Shown here in pieces: positions 49,160 to 61,368 of a stretch of DNA of 64,000 nucleotides; position 1 is the stretch's first letter; each line of letters opens with the position of its first letter. Made by a program: the position numbers and the translations under genes. The stretch is taken from assembly GCA_030295235.1 (NCBI GenBank), contig AP026127.1:374501-438500 (forward strand), read 5' to 3'. The notes beneath the pieces are model-generated. The model ran no database searches. It saw nothing but the letters and a program-made list of their open reading frames with translations, and was not told where the DNA came from. The DNA is from Fistulifera solaris (lineage: Eukaryota; Bacillariophyta; Bacillariophyceae; Naviculales; Stauroneidaceae).

Positions 49160-50972
49160 ATGAGCAGTAGCAGTAATAATCACATTGACAATAACGACGG
49201 ACGCCATCGCACGGCCTCGTCTCTGGATTCCATGACTCTTTTACAGATCAGTGATGATGCGATTAAGGAAACCGTGGCGGAAGACCTCGGAGCGATTCCC
49301 AAGGCCAAGCTCTTGGTCATGACCGACACGGATAAATTGCACGACGGCTCACCAGAGGATGGACTGTTGGTGGATTTCGAGCACGATCTGGACTTTGAGA
49401 ACTCGGTCGATCACGGTTCCCTCAAAGTCGGCGAATGGGGATGCAAGAAGTTTTACTCGGATTACATCAAGGAAGGTCTCGCTTATAAGGCGAAAAAGGA
49501 AGGAAAAGAACCACACAAAGATGTGGTGATGTTATTTGAATCGCCATCGACATCGACGACCGAGTCATCCTTCCATAATCCCACGAAATACCGATTTCAT
49601 GACTGGCCACCGCCCAAGTCGACCTTGTCGAAAGCCGTCCTCGGTCCTTGTCGGTACGGTTCTATGAATGGGAGTGCTTATCCTGTATTCCTTCGAGCCG
49701 GTGCGGCGACACCCGGACTCATGGAACATTGGGCGGAAACGATTCCGAATTATTGTCCCCCGACCTGGGCTTCGAAGATTGAAATTGAAAAGGATTGTAC
49801 GTGTTCTGTCGCGTCGCATTCATTGATAATGTTCTTTGCTCTCACTCTGTCCTTTGCCGTAAATAGTGGTGTACTCGTATCTCCCAGTGGAAGCTTTTGA
49901 AGCGGAAAATGCGGCGGGTCAAGTCAATGCCCCGGCGATTCATTATCATTTGGCAGGAAAAGGTACGTACAATATGTTTTCTGTCGTCGTCATGCTGACA
50001 GAACTCGCGTGAATCTTACTTATATTGTTTATTTCTAAAGATGCTATTCATATGATGACGACCAAGGTAAGCTGCTAGATGTATCTGCGTTGGTGATTAT
50101 GAAAAAGCATCAGTCAACTCACAACTTCCTTTTTCAATGCTGGCTACACAGACGACCAAACTACTCCCAGACACTCATACCATCCGTCCCTGCGTCGTCA
50201 AAACAACCCATTCGATGGGTTCCAAGGGTATTTTTATCATCCACAATGATGAAGATGAGAAAGAATTCGAGCAGTTTTTGCGCGATTCGGGCAATCCCAC
50301 CTTTGTCATTGTCGATTTCGTCGATATTGCACGCAATGTGGCGTGTCATTTTTTCATGCACCCCGACGGTCGCGTCGTATGGTTCGGTAGTAACGAAAAT
50401 CATCGCGATGCGGATGGACGGTTCAGCAGTGACTCGTACTTGTTGTTGGAGCATCAGGAGAAACTGAAGGAAATGCAACTTCCGTTTGTCGAGGAGGTGG
50501 TCCGTTATTGTCAAGCTCTGGGTTTCTGGGGCTTTTGTGGTATTGATGTATTGTTCGATTCAAAAGGCTTGGGATATCTGGTTGGTACGTCGTGGCTTGA
50601 CTGATTTATTCTTTTCATTGGTTCGCATTATACTGACGTGCATTCGCTCTTGTAGATATCAATCCTCGCGTCACGGGGTCGTGTCCTGCCTTGATGACTC
50701 TGAAACTACTTTCAAAGAAATACAACTATCAAGTTGGACTCTTCCGTCGATCCGGTGACATTAACTACTACGGAAGCGCTGCTCAACTTTTCCAGGAAGT
50801 GCATGAACACAACAAAGCGAGTGAAGGAAAGAACACTGTCGTCGTTCATAGTTTGTTTGAAGCCGAACCAAACGCACGTTGTCGCATTAACCTTGGTGTG
50901 TACGGAAATAGTCTCGAGGAGTGCAAGAATATTCTGAACCGATTCGCGCAGCCCGCGAAAAAGGTCAAGTAA
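49160..50972 (+). CDS. ATP-grasp enzyme of unknown substrate, five exons
   Basis: Coding exons are 49160-49796, 49867-49962, 50041-50066, 50152-50584 and 50656-50972, giving 502 residues. All four introns have GT-AG ends and 70-85 bp length. The C-terminal half is an ATP-grasp fold: RPCVVKTTHSMGSKGIFII supplies the nucleotide loop, FVIVDFVDIARNVACHFF a central strand, and DINPRVTGSCPALM the metal-binding strand. The last exon junction rebuilds LVDINPRVTGS. ATP-grasp enzymes join acids to amines or thiols through acyl phosphates. The substrate here is unknown. Exon 3 is a 26-nt micro-exon. Start at 49160 (MSSSSNNHIDNND); 38 codons upstream are open but look like leader. Confidence 0.85.
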
Positions 50973-51002
50973 AAGACATAGCACTCGAACTGCCGCCCAC
51001 AT

Positions 51003-51179
51003 GGCACGGTGTCCATATGATTATACTTTCTAGATTTGACAGTCAGACTAATCTTTTTAAATTGTCTTCGTAGCCGCTGGTGTAGCGTTTTAAGGGAGAC
51101 CGCATATTGCAGGTAAAACTTCAGATCAAAACAATTATCTTTGGAAAAATTAATTCAGTTACGCAAGCAGACATTGACC
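51003..51179. other. Short 3'-3' intergenic region
   Basis: About 180 bp between convergent ATP-grasp and Tricorn genes, AT-rich, presumably carrying both polyadenylation regions. Confidence 0.4.
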
Positions 51180-54100
51180 TTACGCCTTGCAATCATTTGC
51201 TTTGAGCGACATATCGGGCTTCGGTCCTGGTTCTTTAACTTCTGGTATCGGTTCTTTTTCAAGCCAGAGCTTGAGCTCTTTGATTGCTCGTTCTAAAACG
51301 AGGTCACGACCATCGTATGAAGTTCGAGGATTGTTGTCAATCTCTATGTCGGGAGTCACGCCCTGTTGCTCAATACCACCACCCCATCCAAACTTTGAGT
51401 TGAAAATCCCTATTTCAGGCGCAGAAGCAATCCCCCCATCAACTAATCTATTGTCCGATGATAGCCATATACCACCGCCCCAGGTGCGTGTACCGATTAG
51501 GCGTCCAAGACCAAGTTCAGATATTCCGCGCGAGACACCTTCGCCATCGCTTGAGGTGTGTTCATCAATCAAAACAACGACGTGACCGCGGAATGCATAT
51601 TGCATATTCCAATCTAAATCTCCCTTTCTTACTCCAACTCTATCACCCCAGTACATCCAAGCGCGTCTTTGTAGAAAGCTTATTATCCATGAGTCAATGT
51701 TTCCTCCATGATTACCTCTCACATCGATTATCAGACCTTCTTTATCGTAATCGGGAAAGACTCCCCTCGCAAAAGCATCTTCATCGTCTCTGCCCATGGC
51801 TCGCATGTGAAGGTATCCGACACTAAAACCAGCTTGTTCAGCTAGTTCCTTGGCTTTTTCACGAGTTCTACTCTCCCAAGCTGTATACCTAAGGTTTGCT
51901 GCTGATGCCGCTGTGATAGGAACTGTCACTATCACCTCCGGTGTAGCTGCTTTACTGGTGGAATCAACGTTGGGTGTAGATGATTTCGACGCGAGTCGTA
52001 GGACGTCTAGTCGGACGCTTCGGCCAGCCATCCCTCGCAATAAACTGTGTATATCTGGAACATTCATCACGCTTTCGCCGTTGATTCCAACAATAACATC
52101 TCCGGCGGCCAAACCGCGTTGACCTGAAGGGCGAAGAGCTTGATCAGCCAGCGGAGAATACATGGGAGTACCATCCATGAGGTTAAAGTCTGGATCACGG
52201 AGTGGAATCTCGGTGATCATGTAACCTTTCCATTCTGGACTGCGCCGTAAGGTCGCCCCAAGACTTGCAGGTTGTAGCATCGCGAGCATATTTGCATCGC
52301 CATTGAAAGGCAAGTTATATTCACCTCCGTATACAAAAACGTGGAGAGCACTGAGTTCAGCAGCCATCTGTGCAAGAACGTCGTCGAGTTCTTCTCGCTT
52401 GCCGCATCGCTTCACCAAGCCTTGATATCGCTCGTAAACTTCCGGCCAGTTTACTTTGTGCATGTCGACGTCGTAAAGTAATCGCGCAGCATTCGCCACG
52501 CGTCCGCAAAGAGCTGTTGGTACTCTAAAGCAGGCCATACTGATAAGGCGAGGTTATCAGCATCTACAAAATTCTTGCCAAAGCTGCCAGCAGCATCGGC
52601 GATGAACGTTGCCAATGAGATGGCTGTATTTGGGATGACCCGAAGAGACAAGTTGTTTGTCTTATCTGGTACAAGCAGGAAAATGTATTGTCGATTAGTA
52701 CTATCTCCACACATGAACAACGGAGACGACAAAGGGACTTCTGTGATTTTGTCTGATGGAAAGGCACCTGCAGAGAAGAGCTTGACAAAAGGGACATCTG
52801 AACAACATTTGCCAAAACGAGGCTACCGTCATCGCTAGTCTGAGTTACGATTGAGACGTAATTTGCTTCTGGAATGTTTGGGATGCGGTAAGCCGTCCTG
52901 GCAAAGCTAAGCCCGAGTTCGCCAAAGTCGAATTCCATGTCAACGAGGGCGGCGGGCAACGCCTGAGTATTATTGATAGCAGGTGTGTCGTCCGTGCCCG
53001 ACTTAGTCGCTTTTTCGGCCTTTGACACATTAGAGACTTCAAGATATCGCTCGAGGGTTTCAAAAGTGTTTCGCGATAGGCGACGATCTCGTAGCGCGCG
53101 CTTTATTTGATCAGAGCTCTCGCGCAACATCCGATTGTCAACTTCGAGTACAGGTAGAGCCATTTCCATAAGCTTCTTCTCGAGCTTATCAAATTCATCG
53201 CTGAACAGCTCCATTGCTCCCTCCCCAGGAAATCGCCCAAGCAAAGGGCTGCCATCGGTCGAAGCAGGTAGTAACGGAAGAGCGTATACAGAGCTTCTTT
53301 GCTCAAAATGTGGCATTGGCACTCGCGATCCCCAGGGACTGTAAACATCGGAAACAATATCTCTATCCGAGAGGAAATATAATGTAGTTGCGACATCATC
53401 CGGCGGAGGAAGATGAATGGAAGTTGCAATCGTCGTCAGGTAACGATGAATAAAAATGTCCGACGTGGATTTGCCCCAATACGCCCCGACTGAGTTGAAG
53501 CGACTCGGCGTAGCCTGAACGACGCGTCCAATTTTCACGTCCGTGACATTGTCTCTATCTCTTCCGGGATCACCACAGTCGGCGATCGAGATAATTCCGA
53601 ATTGATTGCGAGCTGAATGGTTGATGGCTAAATATCTTCCACCAGGACTAAATCGAAGCTCAGCTACGTTGCCGTTCAATGGTTCGCCCAATTCATTGTC
53701 AGCCGGTAACATCTGGTAGTCTCGACGAGACTTAAGTTTGCCGATTGGAATGTTCATCACACATATTCGACCATCCTTGTCGGTCCATGCCATACGGCGA
53801 CCACAAGGGCTAACAACGACATCCCGAACAGAACCTAGTCCGCCGTCTTGGGTACTTCCGCCACTTACATGCCCACCAAGGAAGGGTGTGGGTAGTCTTT
53901 CGGGGTCTGTAAAGCTGGTAATAATGGACCCGTCGCTTTGCTGCAGAGGAAGCAGATAGAAAGCATGTTCTGCCGTAGGGCTGATCGGATCCGTAGCCAA
54001 GACAAGAGCAAGCCTTTCCTTCTTAGATTCTTCATCCGCATTTATTGAAGGTACATAAACAGTTTTAAGTATGCGTAGTATACCTCCTAGTTGCGCTCCT

Positions 54101-55684
54101 GGCGCTACACGATAGCGCCGTGCGGGAATATTTTGTCCAGCACCTTGATAATGGGATGTTGGTTTGTCCGATAATACAGGAGCCACCCACGCTTGACCAC
54201 GTAGCGTCATCAAAGCAGATGTCGTTCCAAATGAAGTATCAAAAACGTCGACACCAGTAAGATGTTTCAGCAAATTGACAGGAATAAGACGTTCCTGTTG
54301 TTCATGAAAATCCGAAGTAACGTGCATCGAAAGTACTTCCGGAATATCGAAAGGCTTCTTTTTGTGACTGAATCGATCCAAAATTTGAGCCGACGACAGA
54401 TAATGCAAATCAGCTCCTATTCTTAGGATGACCGAGCCACTGATGTCCGCAGCGAATTCGCGAACTGATTTTCCACCGAACTGACATGAAACAGAGGTGA
54501 GAGGCATCGGTTTAGGCAAACGGGGCCCACCTTCTTGATAAAGATCCTCTTCAGAAGGTAGCGGCATGGCCCAAAGATTCATCGAAGTAGGCGTCCACGA
54601 GCCATCGGAATTTTCTTTTACGCTGCGGTCGCTCAAGAATAAAAGAAATCGATTCTTCTCTCCATCTTGAATGATCGAAGGATCTTTGCTAGTTCCGTTG
54701 TAATTGGAAGTGATCGGCACCGCTAGTTCGTGTCCATGGCAATAGGCCCACAAAGACTCGGCCGTTCCACCCACATAGCGTACCGTGTTCGAAGTTTGAC
54801 GAAAGCGTGTAAAGAAGATACAGTCTTCATGAAACGCCGCATTTAAAGCTTGCGACAAGGGAATTGGTTCAACCTGCATGACCGTTTTTTTGGGAAGTAG
54901 GCCCTTGCACTAACGTCATTTCGTACAATCGAATATCTGGAAGACTGACTTCAACGGAGGTAGAAGCAAAGACCAAGGTCGTCCCATCTGCACCCCAACC
55001 CGCAATATCGTACACTCCCGTTTCCCAAAACGTCAGTCGCTGTGCCGGAGCCTTTTGGGCGAGATCAATCACATAAATGTCTCTATTTCCTTGATACGTC
55101 GCCGTGTACGCAATGAGATTGGGAAATTTTGGATTGATTTTGGGTGAAAGTACATTCCCCACCGTCGTGGTCAATTTCATGGCCGTCATGGTTGTCCCAG
55201 GTTGCAGACGCGTGTAATACAAATCACCTTCCGAGACAAAGACGAGTGCATCGCCGACCAAATCGGGTTCACGAAGATATCCCGTCGCTCCTCCTTCAAT
55301 TCCAGGAAGACGGGGTGGAAGAAACGGACTACCTCTGTTTTTCTTCACGGTCAGATTGAACGGATCCCAAACGACATCCAACAAGGAGGCATCGTACTCT
55401 ACGGGCGGCCGTGGTCGAGTCGTCGTCGATGTTGGAGTGTTCCCAGATGGATACACCGATGATTTTGTCACAGGTGGAAACCATACGAAATACAGGGCCG
55501 TCACGGCCCCGAGAAGGACCATGCTCAGTCCTAAACAGTACACGGCGGTCGAGCAAAGACCCCATCGTGAACGTCGCCGACGACTCGATCGTATGCCAGA
55601 TTCCTGCCGCTTCCCGCGAGCGTCTTCTTCTTCCTCCGTCGGAACATCTTCATAATGGATCGACATGGTTTGATAACTCTTCAT
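51180..55684 (-). CDS. Tricorn-type protease with N-terminal membrane anchor
   Basis: Large peptidase that trims oligopeptides, homologous to archaeal Tricorn. Residues 33-71 hold an Arg cluster (SSRRRRSRWG) and then a membrane helix (AVYCLGLSMVLLGAVTALYF), so the enzyme is a type II membrane protein. Next come the beta-propellers (LREPDLVGDALVFVSEGDLYYTR is the first blade). Then come the C1 region with YDVDMHKVNWPEVYERYQGL, a PDZ domain (AAGDVIVGINGESV) and the S41 catalytic core with HTSSDGEGVSRG and RTWGGG. The nucleophile is the serine in SSDGE. The frame changes near 54885-54891 (A7 read as A6), 52795 and 52475 (AAA read as AAAA). Each restores family motifs. About 1500 aa when joined. 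Confidence 0.88.
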
Positions 55685-56056
55685 GCAAAGCCGAAAATGA
55701 CAACATCAACAGCAACAACAACAACGACAGATGAGCAGCATAAACAGAAAAATTTTCCTCGTCGCTCGTCGCGTGCCCATACGATGACTTCCGTACTATT
55801 TTTTGCAGTCATCGATGTCGTTACGGCACTTAAATCAGCAACGGATACAGATGTCGTAGAGCAAATCAGAAGCTAACACATTAGCCCCCTTCCGACATTT
55901 TCACGATCTGGGAACAAACACATTTCCCCGTGCTTTTTTTTACTGCAAACAATCTCTCAAACGAAGCACGCAAACAACGAGTAAAAATCATTTATTCATT
56001 CGCTCTGTGGAGATCCTTTGCCCAGAGATTAAAATAAAGAAAATAATACTAAAGAG
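55685..56056. other. Intergenic, divergent promoter region
   Basis: Between the Tricorn gene and the first member of the 56-63 kb family. It has an (AAC)n-like stretch near 55710-55730. No gene seen. Confidence 0.4.
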
Positions 56057-57593
56057 ATGACTGATTACTGGATGGAACCGATTTCGCTAAAGGAGTTGAA
56101 CGAAGAAAGAATTCGCTTTTGACGCAGCTTCGTGCGACAAAAGGATTCGTCAATGTACAGTTCTATCGACAATTGCGTTCTCCTCGCAACGTTCCACAAC
56201 TTCTCAAGGATATGAAATCTCATTTTGTGATTTGGATGGACGACGAAAGTTTCATCATGCCCAAGAAGTTACCGCAATCCTTCCCCAACGATTCCCTCTA
56301 TCGCCGTGCGGCCGCGAGCCTCAAATTCGAAAGCAAGTCGGCGTACGTGTACGGGACACAAAACGACAGTGTGGCGCGGGTACTAGCAAAGATTCTATGC
56401 TGGAACGACGAAGAAACGGACGAAGTCAAAGTGGGAATTAGCTACAATCGTTCCGTCGACCCCAAAGTTCCCACCACGTTCTTGACGACTTCCTTTCTCA
56501 CCCAGTACATGGAAACGAATCCTGGAAGACGACTCTTTCTCGGCCGCGGGTGTCATCTTTCCAATGTTGAATCCACTGTGCTAGCTTCGCATCCGGTCCC
56601 CTTGGATGTATCGTTGGAGTGCACCTTTGAAGACAAAGGACAAGTCTTCGTTGAAACACTCGCGCGACGAACGACTTACTTTGGGACATTGACACTGCAC
56701 AGTTTCTGCTTTGACAAGTACTTCTCGTTCCATTGCAGTTTCTTCTTCATTCCAGCCGTCCTAGACTCGGTGTCTCAGGTGGCACTCCGCATGGGTGATC
56801 GATATTTGCGTCGATTTCAGTTTCCGCAACCGCTGTCTTCCCTGGCGTGCAAAGTGGAGTACGAAGTAGCCGGTCATTTTGATTTGGATGCAAGAGAAGG
56901 CGTGGAGGTCGTTCCTCCGGCGGTCAATTTGGTGTTTGATGATATTCCACCCCGCTTTCACACCCAGTTTCTGTACAGCAGCGGAAATCTGAAGGAAATG
57001 GGAATGATCTATCATGCCGCGAAGCCACCGTCACCGGAACAACAAGTCCAGCTTCTAGAAGCCATCGAGATGAATCTCGATTTGCAGCGACTTGAGTTGG
57101 GATGCTTCAGTATTCTCGACGCCTTTTGGGATGCGCTATTGAATATTATTGCGTTGCATCCCAGTCTTGAATCCGTGGTGTTTTGGATTCGTCATCAACC
57201 GGATCATTGGGGTAAGAGCGAACCGGATCTTCATGCGCTGGAGAGGTTGATTTCGTTCATGAAAGAAAACACGCACCTGGATATCTCGTTCAAATGTCGC
57301 GGCAAATGGAAGAGTGTCATGAAAAAGTAAATGCCACAGTTGCGCCAGTCCGCCACATGATCCGCGCCCAAAACCTCATTCACGTGTCTCCCGATGCTCG
57401 ACCGGCCGTTTTCGAAGCAGCTTTGAGCCACTATGCCAGCGGTGAATTCGCCAAAATCAGTCCTCTCTTGAGCGAGAATGTGGATCTTTTCTGCTCTTTG
57501 GTCGGTGTATCGTTGACTCTCACAGAGCAAGAACTTGCCCAAAACGATGACGACGCTGCAGAACGTGTCCCGAAACGCCGAAAGAGCTCTTGA
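56057..57593 (+). CDS. Tandem family member 1, unknown function, LRR-like core
   Basis: About 510 residues from M at 56057 (MTDYWMEPISLKELN). Conserved blocks shared with the next two genes: FLTQLRATKG, FVIWMDDESFIMPKKLP, RRLFLGRGC, LECTFEDKGQVFVETLA, RFHTQFLYSSGNLKEMGMIY, LQRLELGC, HPSLESVVFW, LSENVDLFCSLV and a basic tail PKRRKSS that looks nuclear. The middle is leucine-rich (LxxLELG...SLxxVxFW), like degenerate leucine-rich repeats. The frame breaks at 56117-56120 (T4, T5 expected) and 57322-57326 (A5, A6 expected). Both are homopolymers, and the paralogues show what was intended. No known domain recognised. Confidence 0.75.
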
Positions 57594-58672
57594 AGCTCGA
57601 TCCTTTGATTTCTGTTAGTGTTTCTTCCCAGTCGATAAATGTTTAGTTTGCATTATGAACCTTCCTATATATAGCCAGATACAGTAGGTAGGCTCAACGC
57701 CATGCGATTGGCTCATGAATAGAGGCTGCGATAGGACTTCTCTCGACTGATGACTCAATCAGCTGATCGATAGCTTGACCTCGGATTGACCACGAGCTTC
57801 TTTATATCTAAACTGAATCACCGAGATCTTGATTGTCTCGGCCTTGCAACGCAAAAGCCGGTAACGCCCATTCACACAGACAGTTCGGATTGTCGATTTT
57901 GCCGGACCATATCCAGCTACATCCGCCAACGGTGCTCGCTCTTTCTTGATTTCAGTGAATCAATTCTGTCAAAATTGTTGACCGTTTTGTAACGATTTCA
58001 TTTCAAAATCTATCGTCATTGCATGGTTGTCGGCTGTATTGTCAACTCATCCAACCGCTTGCAAACTTTTGCGCCTCGTGTCATATTGTTTACCTTCGGA
58101 GCGGTGACGAAGAAAAATGCTTCGCACAACTTCATTCACAAAGACGGCTCGCAAGCGAATGTCCTCGTCAAACCGCTGACCTCATTTACCTCGCAAACGA
58201 CATGCGATGGTGTCGACGTCGGCGTCATCGAGTCCCTGCAAATAAGTCATCCCTCACGCTTTCACAAGCGTTATTACATTGTCGTCTGTCGTAGAGCCAT
58301 CTTTAAAACGTGTCGAGATGATTTATTTGATGACTCGTAGGTGTAGCAAGTGGAACAAACATAAATATAATTATAGAAAGGCAACAATAATAAAAAAGAC
58401 GGAAATATAATAGGTCACACGTTATTGTTCTCGGCATAGCTGTTGGATGTCACACAAATTTTTATCTACTTAAAGACAGATTTACTTAAACCTCTTACCG
58501 GTTTCTACTTTTGCTAACATCAAAAAGTGATCTTGCGAGCACTTTTACCGTTTAGATTCATGTTTATACGACGCAACGAAAAGGATCACACTTGATCGAA
58601 AGCTAATAATCATCGCATTTACTTTCACCTGACGATTGTTTTTTACGAATCAAATCATATACAATACACACA
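57594..58672. other. Intergenic between family members 1 and 2
   Basis: About 1.08 kb with no supported gene. A 16-base word (GGATTGTCGATTTTGC, near 57887) recurs at the matching place after member 2 (near 60550), which suggests the duplication unit included 3' flank. A promoter block shared with member 3 begins at 58513. Confidence 0.5.
58513..58600 (+). promoter_or_regulatory. Upstream block shared with family member 3
   Basis: GCTAACA, AAAA(A)TGAT, TGCGAGCAC and GATCACACTTGA occur in this order here and at 61188-61260, at similar distance from the ATG. The block is conserved while surrounding sequence is not, so it may be a common regulatory element or leader. Confidence 0.5.
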
Positions 58673-60256
58673 ATGGCTTCAGAGCGCTGGTTTGAAAAGA
58701 TTCCTGTCGCGGAGCTTGATGACGACAAGAAATTGCTGCGGAAGCAGCTTAACGCGGCGAATGAGGGATTAAAAATACAATTTTGCCGCAAGGTTCGTGA
58801 TCCTCTCAATGTTGAGGAGCTTTTGAAGGGCATCAAGAGCAATTTTGTTCTTTGGCTGAACGAGGAAAGCTTCATCTTTTCAAGAAAGCTACCACCTTCC
58901 ATGCCACAAAGTTCCAAGTATCGAAAGGTCACAACGGATATTACCTTTTTACAAAAGTGGATATGTATCTGTGGATCGTCAAGTGAGATCGTTGCACGTA
59001 GTGCCGCATATCTTCTTTGTTTGAGGGATGAAGGAGCTCGGAGTGTCCGAGTGGGGCAAGCTCGCATTCGTTCATCCGATTGCCCTGCCCCGACAAGTTT
59101 CCTGAAAGCTCGGTTTCTTCATCATTACCTCGAAGCAAATCCGCAGAGACGCCTCGTTTTAGGTCGATCATGCTGCCTTTCTAAAGATGAGTCGGTTGCG
59201 TTGGCTTTGCATCCAGCTCCGTTGAGTTTAGGCCTTGAATGCAAGTTCGAAGATGGAGGACGATCGTTTGTCAATGCCTTATCTCAGCGAACGAGCGACT
59301 TTGGGACACTTTCTTTGCAAGGCTGCATCTATAGTAGCCAATATTACGAGCGCAATCCATCGTCGTTTCATTTCAACCGGTGAGTGTCTACCAAATTCCC
59401 CTGGATTACGCTGGTCACAAACAATAATGTATTGAAACGATCAGAGCTCCTTTTGCCTCTGAAATCGCCGGCACGACGAGTCGAATACAATGTATATGGC
59501 CCCAATCATGACGCGGAAGTAAATGAGGACTTTACTATTGTTCCAGAAGCCGTAACTGTAGTGCTCGGGCATCTGGGCTTCGCGGCTCAGTTCCACACGA
59601 AATTTCTGCAGGCCAGCGGCACTTTTGCGGGAAATGGGGCTCATTTATAGCATCATGAACCAGCCCTCCACCGCGCAACAAAAAGAAATTCTCACAGCGA
59701 TCAAAGAAAATCAGAACCTTCACCGACTGGAACTTGGGCGCTTTAATCTCGACATGATCTGGGATGAGTTACTGGAGATTATGAGTTCGCATACCAGTCT
59801 TCGCGCCGTTGTTTTCTGGGAGAGTGAACCTGGTATGCATGCTTCACGTCAACCACATCTTGATGAACAGCAAACTAGCACTCTGAAGGTTTTCATGCAA
59901 AAACATGAACATTTGGATATTTCTTTTGAAGTTTACGGTCCCTGGAAAGGTCGGCCAAGTAAAGTAGATACCATCGTTGCGCCGATACGCATCCGAAACC
60001 GTGCCCGACGTTTGACACGCGAGTCTTCCCATGACCGCTCAGTCTTAGTCGCAGCTGCTTTGACGAAATGTGTCAGCGGTAACTTCAAAAAAACCGGTAT
60101 TATGTTGAGCGAGAATGCTGACCTTCTCTGCTCTTTGATGGATCAACCCTTCAATTTCCTTTTGAGGCACCTCCCGAACGGCACCTTCAACAGGAGGAGG
60201 ATCCTCAAGAACGGCTTCCGAAACGACGAAAGAGCTCTCGAAGCTCTGGCCCGTGA
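58673..60256 (+). pseudogene. Tandem family member 2, interrupted
   Basis: Same family as member 1, start MASERWFEKIPVAELDDDKK. It keeps FVLWLNEESFIFSRKLP, RRLVLGRSC, LECKFEDGGRSFVNALS, ARRVEYNVYG, LHRLELGRFN, HTSLRAVVFW, LSENADLLCSLMDQP and a PKRRKSS tail. It has an in-frame TGA at 59381-59383 where paralogues have a sense codon. Two frame changes follow: near 59623-59626 (T4, T3 expected) and near 60150 (one base missing). A TGA aligned with a sense codon is harder to blame on homopolymer error, so this copy is the best pseudogene candidate of the three. An alternative is a short intron starting at the GTGAGT there, but no acceptor fits the alignment. Confidence 0.65.
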
Positions 60257-61368
60257 TTTCCATTCGTGTTTCCTCACAATAGATAGTATTGAATTTAGTT
60301 TGCGTGATAAACCTCCGATTATGTAGAGTACAAGAATTCCATTTAGAACAAGGATGATATGACTTATAGCCAACTATGTCGCTCGCGCAAGGACTCTTCA
60401 AGCTCGCAGTGAATCATTCCACCGGTCAATATTGTATCCTCAAGATGAACTAGGAACTCATTCCTAGGCACAAAAACGTTTGATTTAGGTTTCAGGGGTC
60501 TCGTCGGCTCATCAATGCAACAGCTGGTCACACTACTTGCAGTCACTAGGATTGTCGATTTTGCACGATACCATAGGAACCCATCGTTACGGTGATGCAT
60601 CGAGTTAGGACGTTCGCTGTCAATGGTTTTGTTTAAAGACGCTTCCATCGATGTTACCGAACTGTCGGATGTCGCTATCACCAGCAAAAACTGGTGCAAT
60701 ACCTTCAACTTCCTTTCACTTACGACGCAATAGCAAAAAGAATTCTCGCTATTCGATCAACAAGGCTGAACTCACTCCGCTGACGAGCTAAGCACGACAC
60801 CAAGCTGTAATAACCGGAATGGGGTGCTCTCTTTTGTTTGCAAAAATGAACCCGAGATATAATCCGTAATGATGTCGTACATCGGCCCGACCGAATGGAC
60901 GTATGCCGGCTTCAATGAATTCCTTCAACACTAGATCATCCTCCCGGCCTTTCAAGAACGGGACAACAACTACACGTTTCTTAGGGACATCATCATAACG
61001 TTTCAGAGTTGTTTTAACGACTCGTTAGACAGCTCAAAGCTTGTAACTTTGAACAAACAAGGCGTTGATGTCACACTCACACTGAGAGTTCACCTGATTT
61101 AATAACAGAAAGAGTCACGAGTCGTCAGTCACAACGTTTCTGACACTGTCTCTCTAGTAATTAAAAGCTCTCACCGGTACCAGCTATGCTAACACGAAAA
61201 AATGATGCCATTTTGTGCGAGCACATTTTCGCAAAGAAAACGAAAATGATCACACTTGAAGGAAATATCATCAGCTCATTCACCGAGCCGTGAACGATAG
61301 AAGCAATCGAGTATTCTTGTTGATCCATTCGAACCAACGAACAAGTTTTCACTAAAGCAAGAGACACA
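60257..61368. other. Intergenic between family members 2 and 3
   Basis: About 1.1 kb without a supported gene. It carries the copied 3'-flank word (near 60550) and, at 61188-61260, the promoter block shared with member 2. A minus-strand 114-codon frame (60364-60708) has no recognisable domain. Confidence 0.5.
61188..61260 (+). promoter_or_regulatory. Upstream block shared with family member 2
   Basis: Matches the block at 58513-58600 (GCTAACA, AAAAATGAT, GTGCGAGCAC, GATCACACTTGA in order), about 110-180 bp before the ATG. Confidence 0.5.

Noticed and set aside
60364-60708. 114-codon minus-strand frame between family members 2 and 3
   Set aside because: No resemblance to any family. The region is better explained as duplicated 3' flank.
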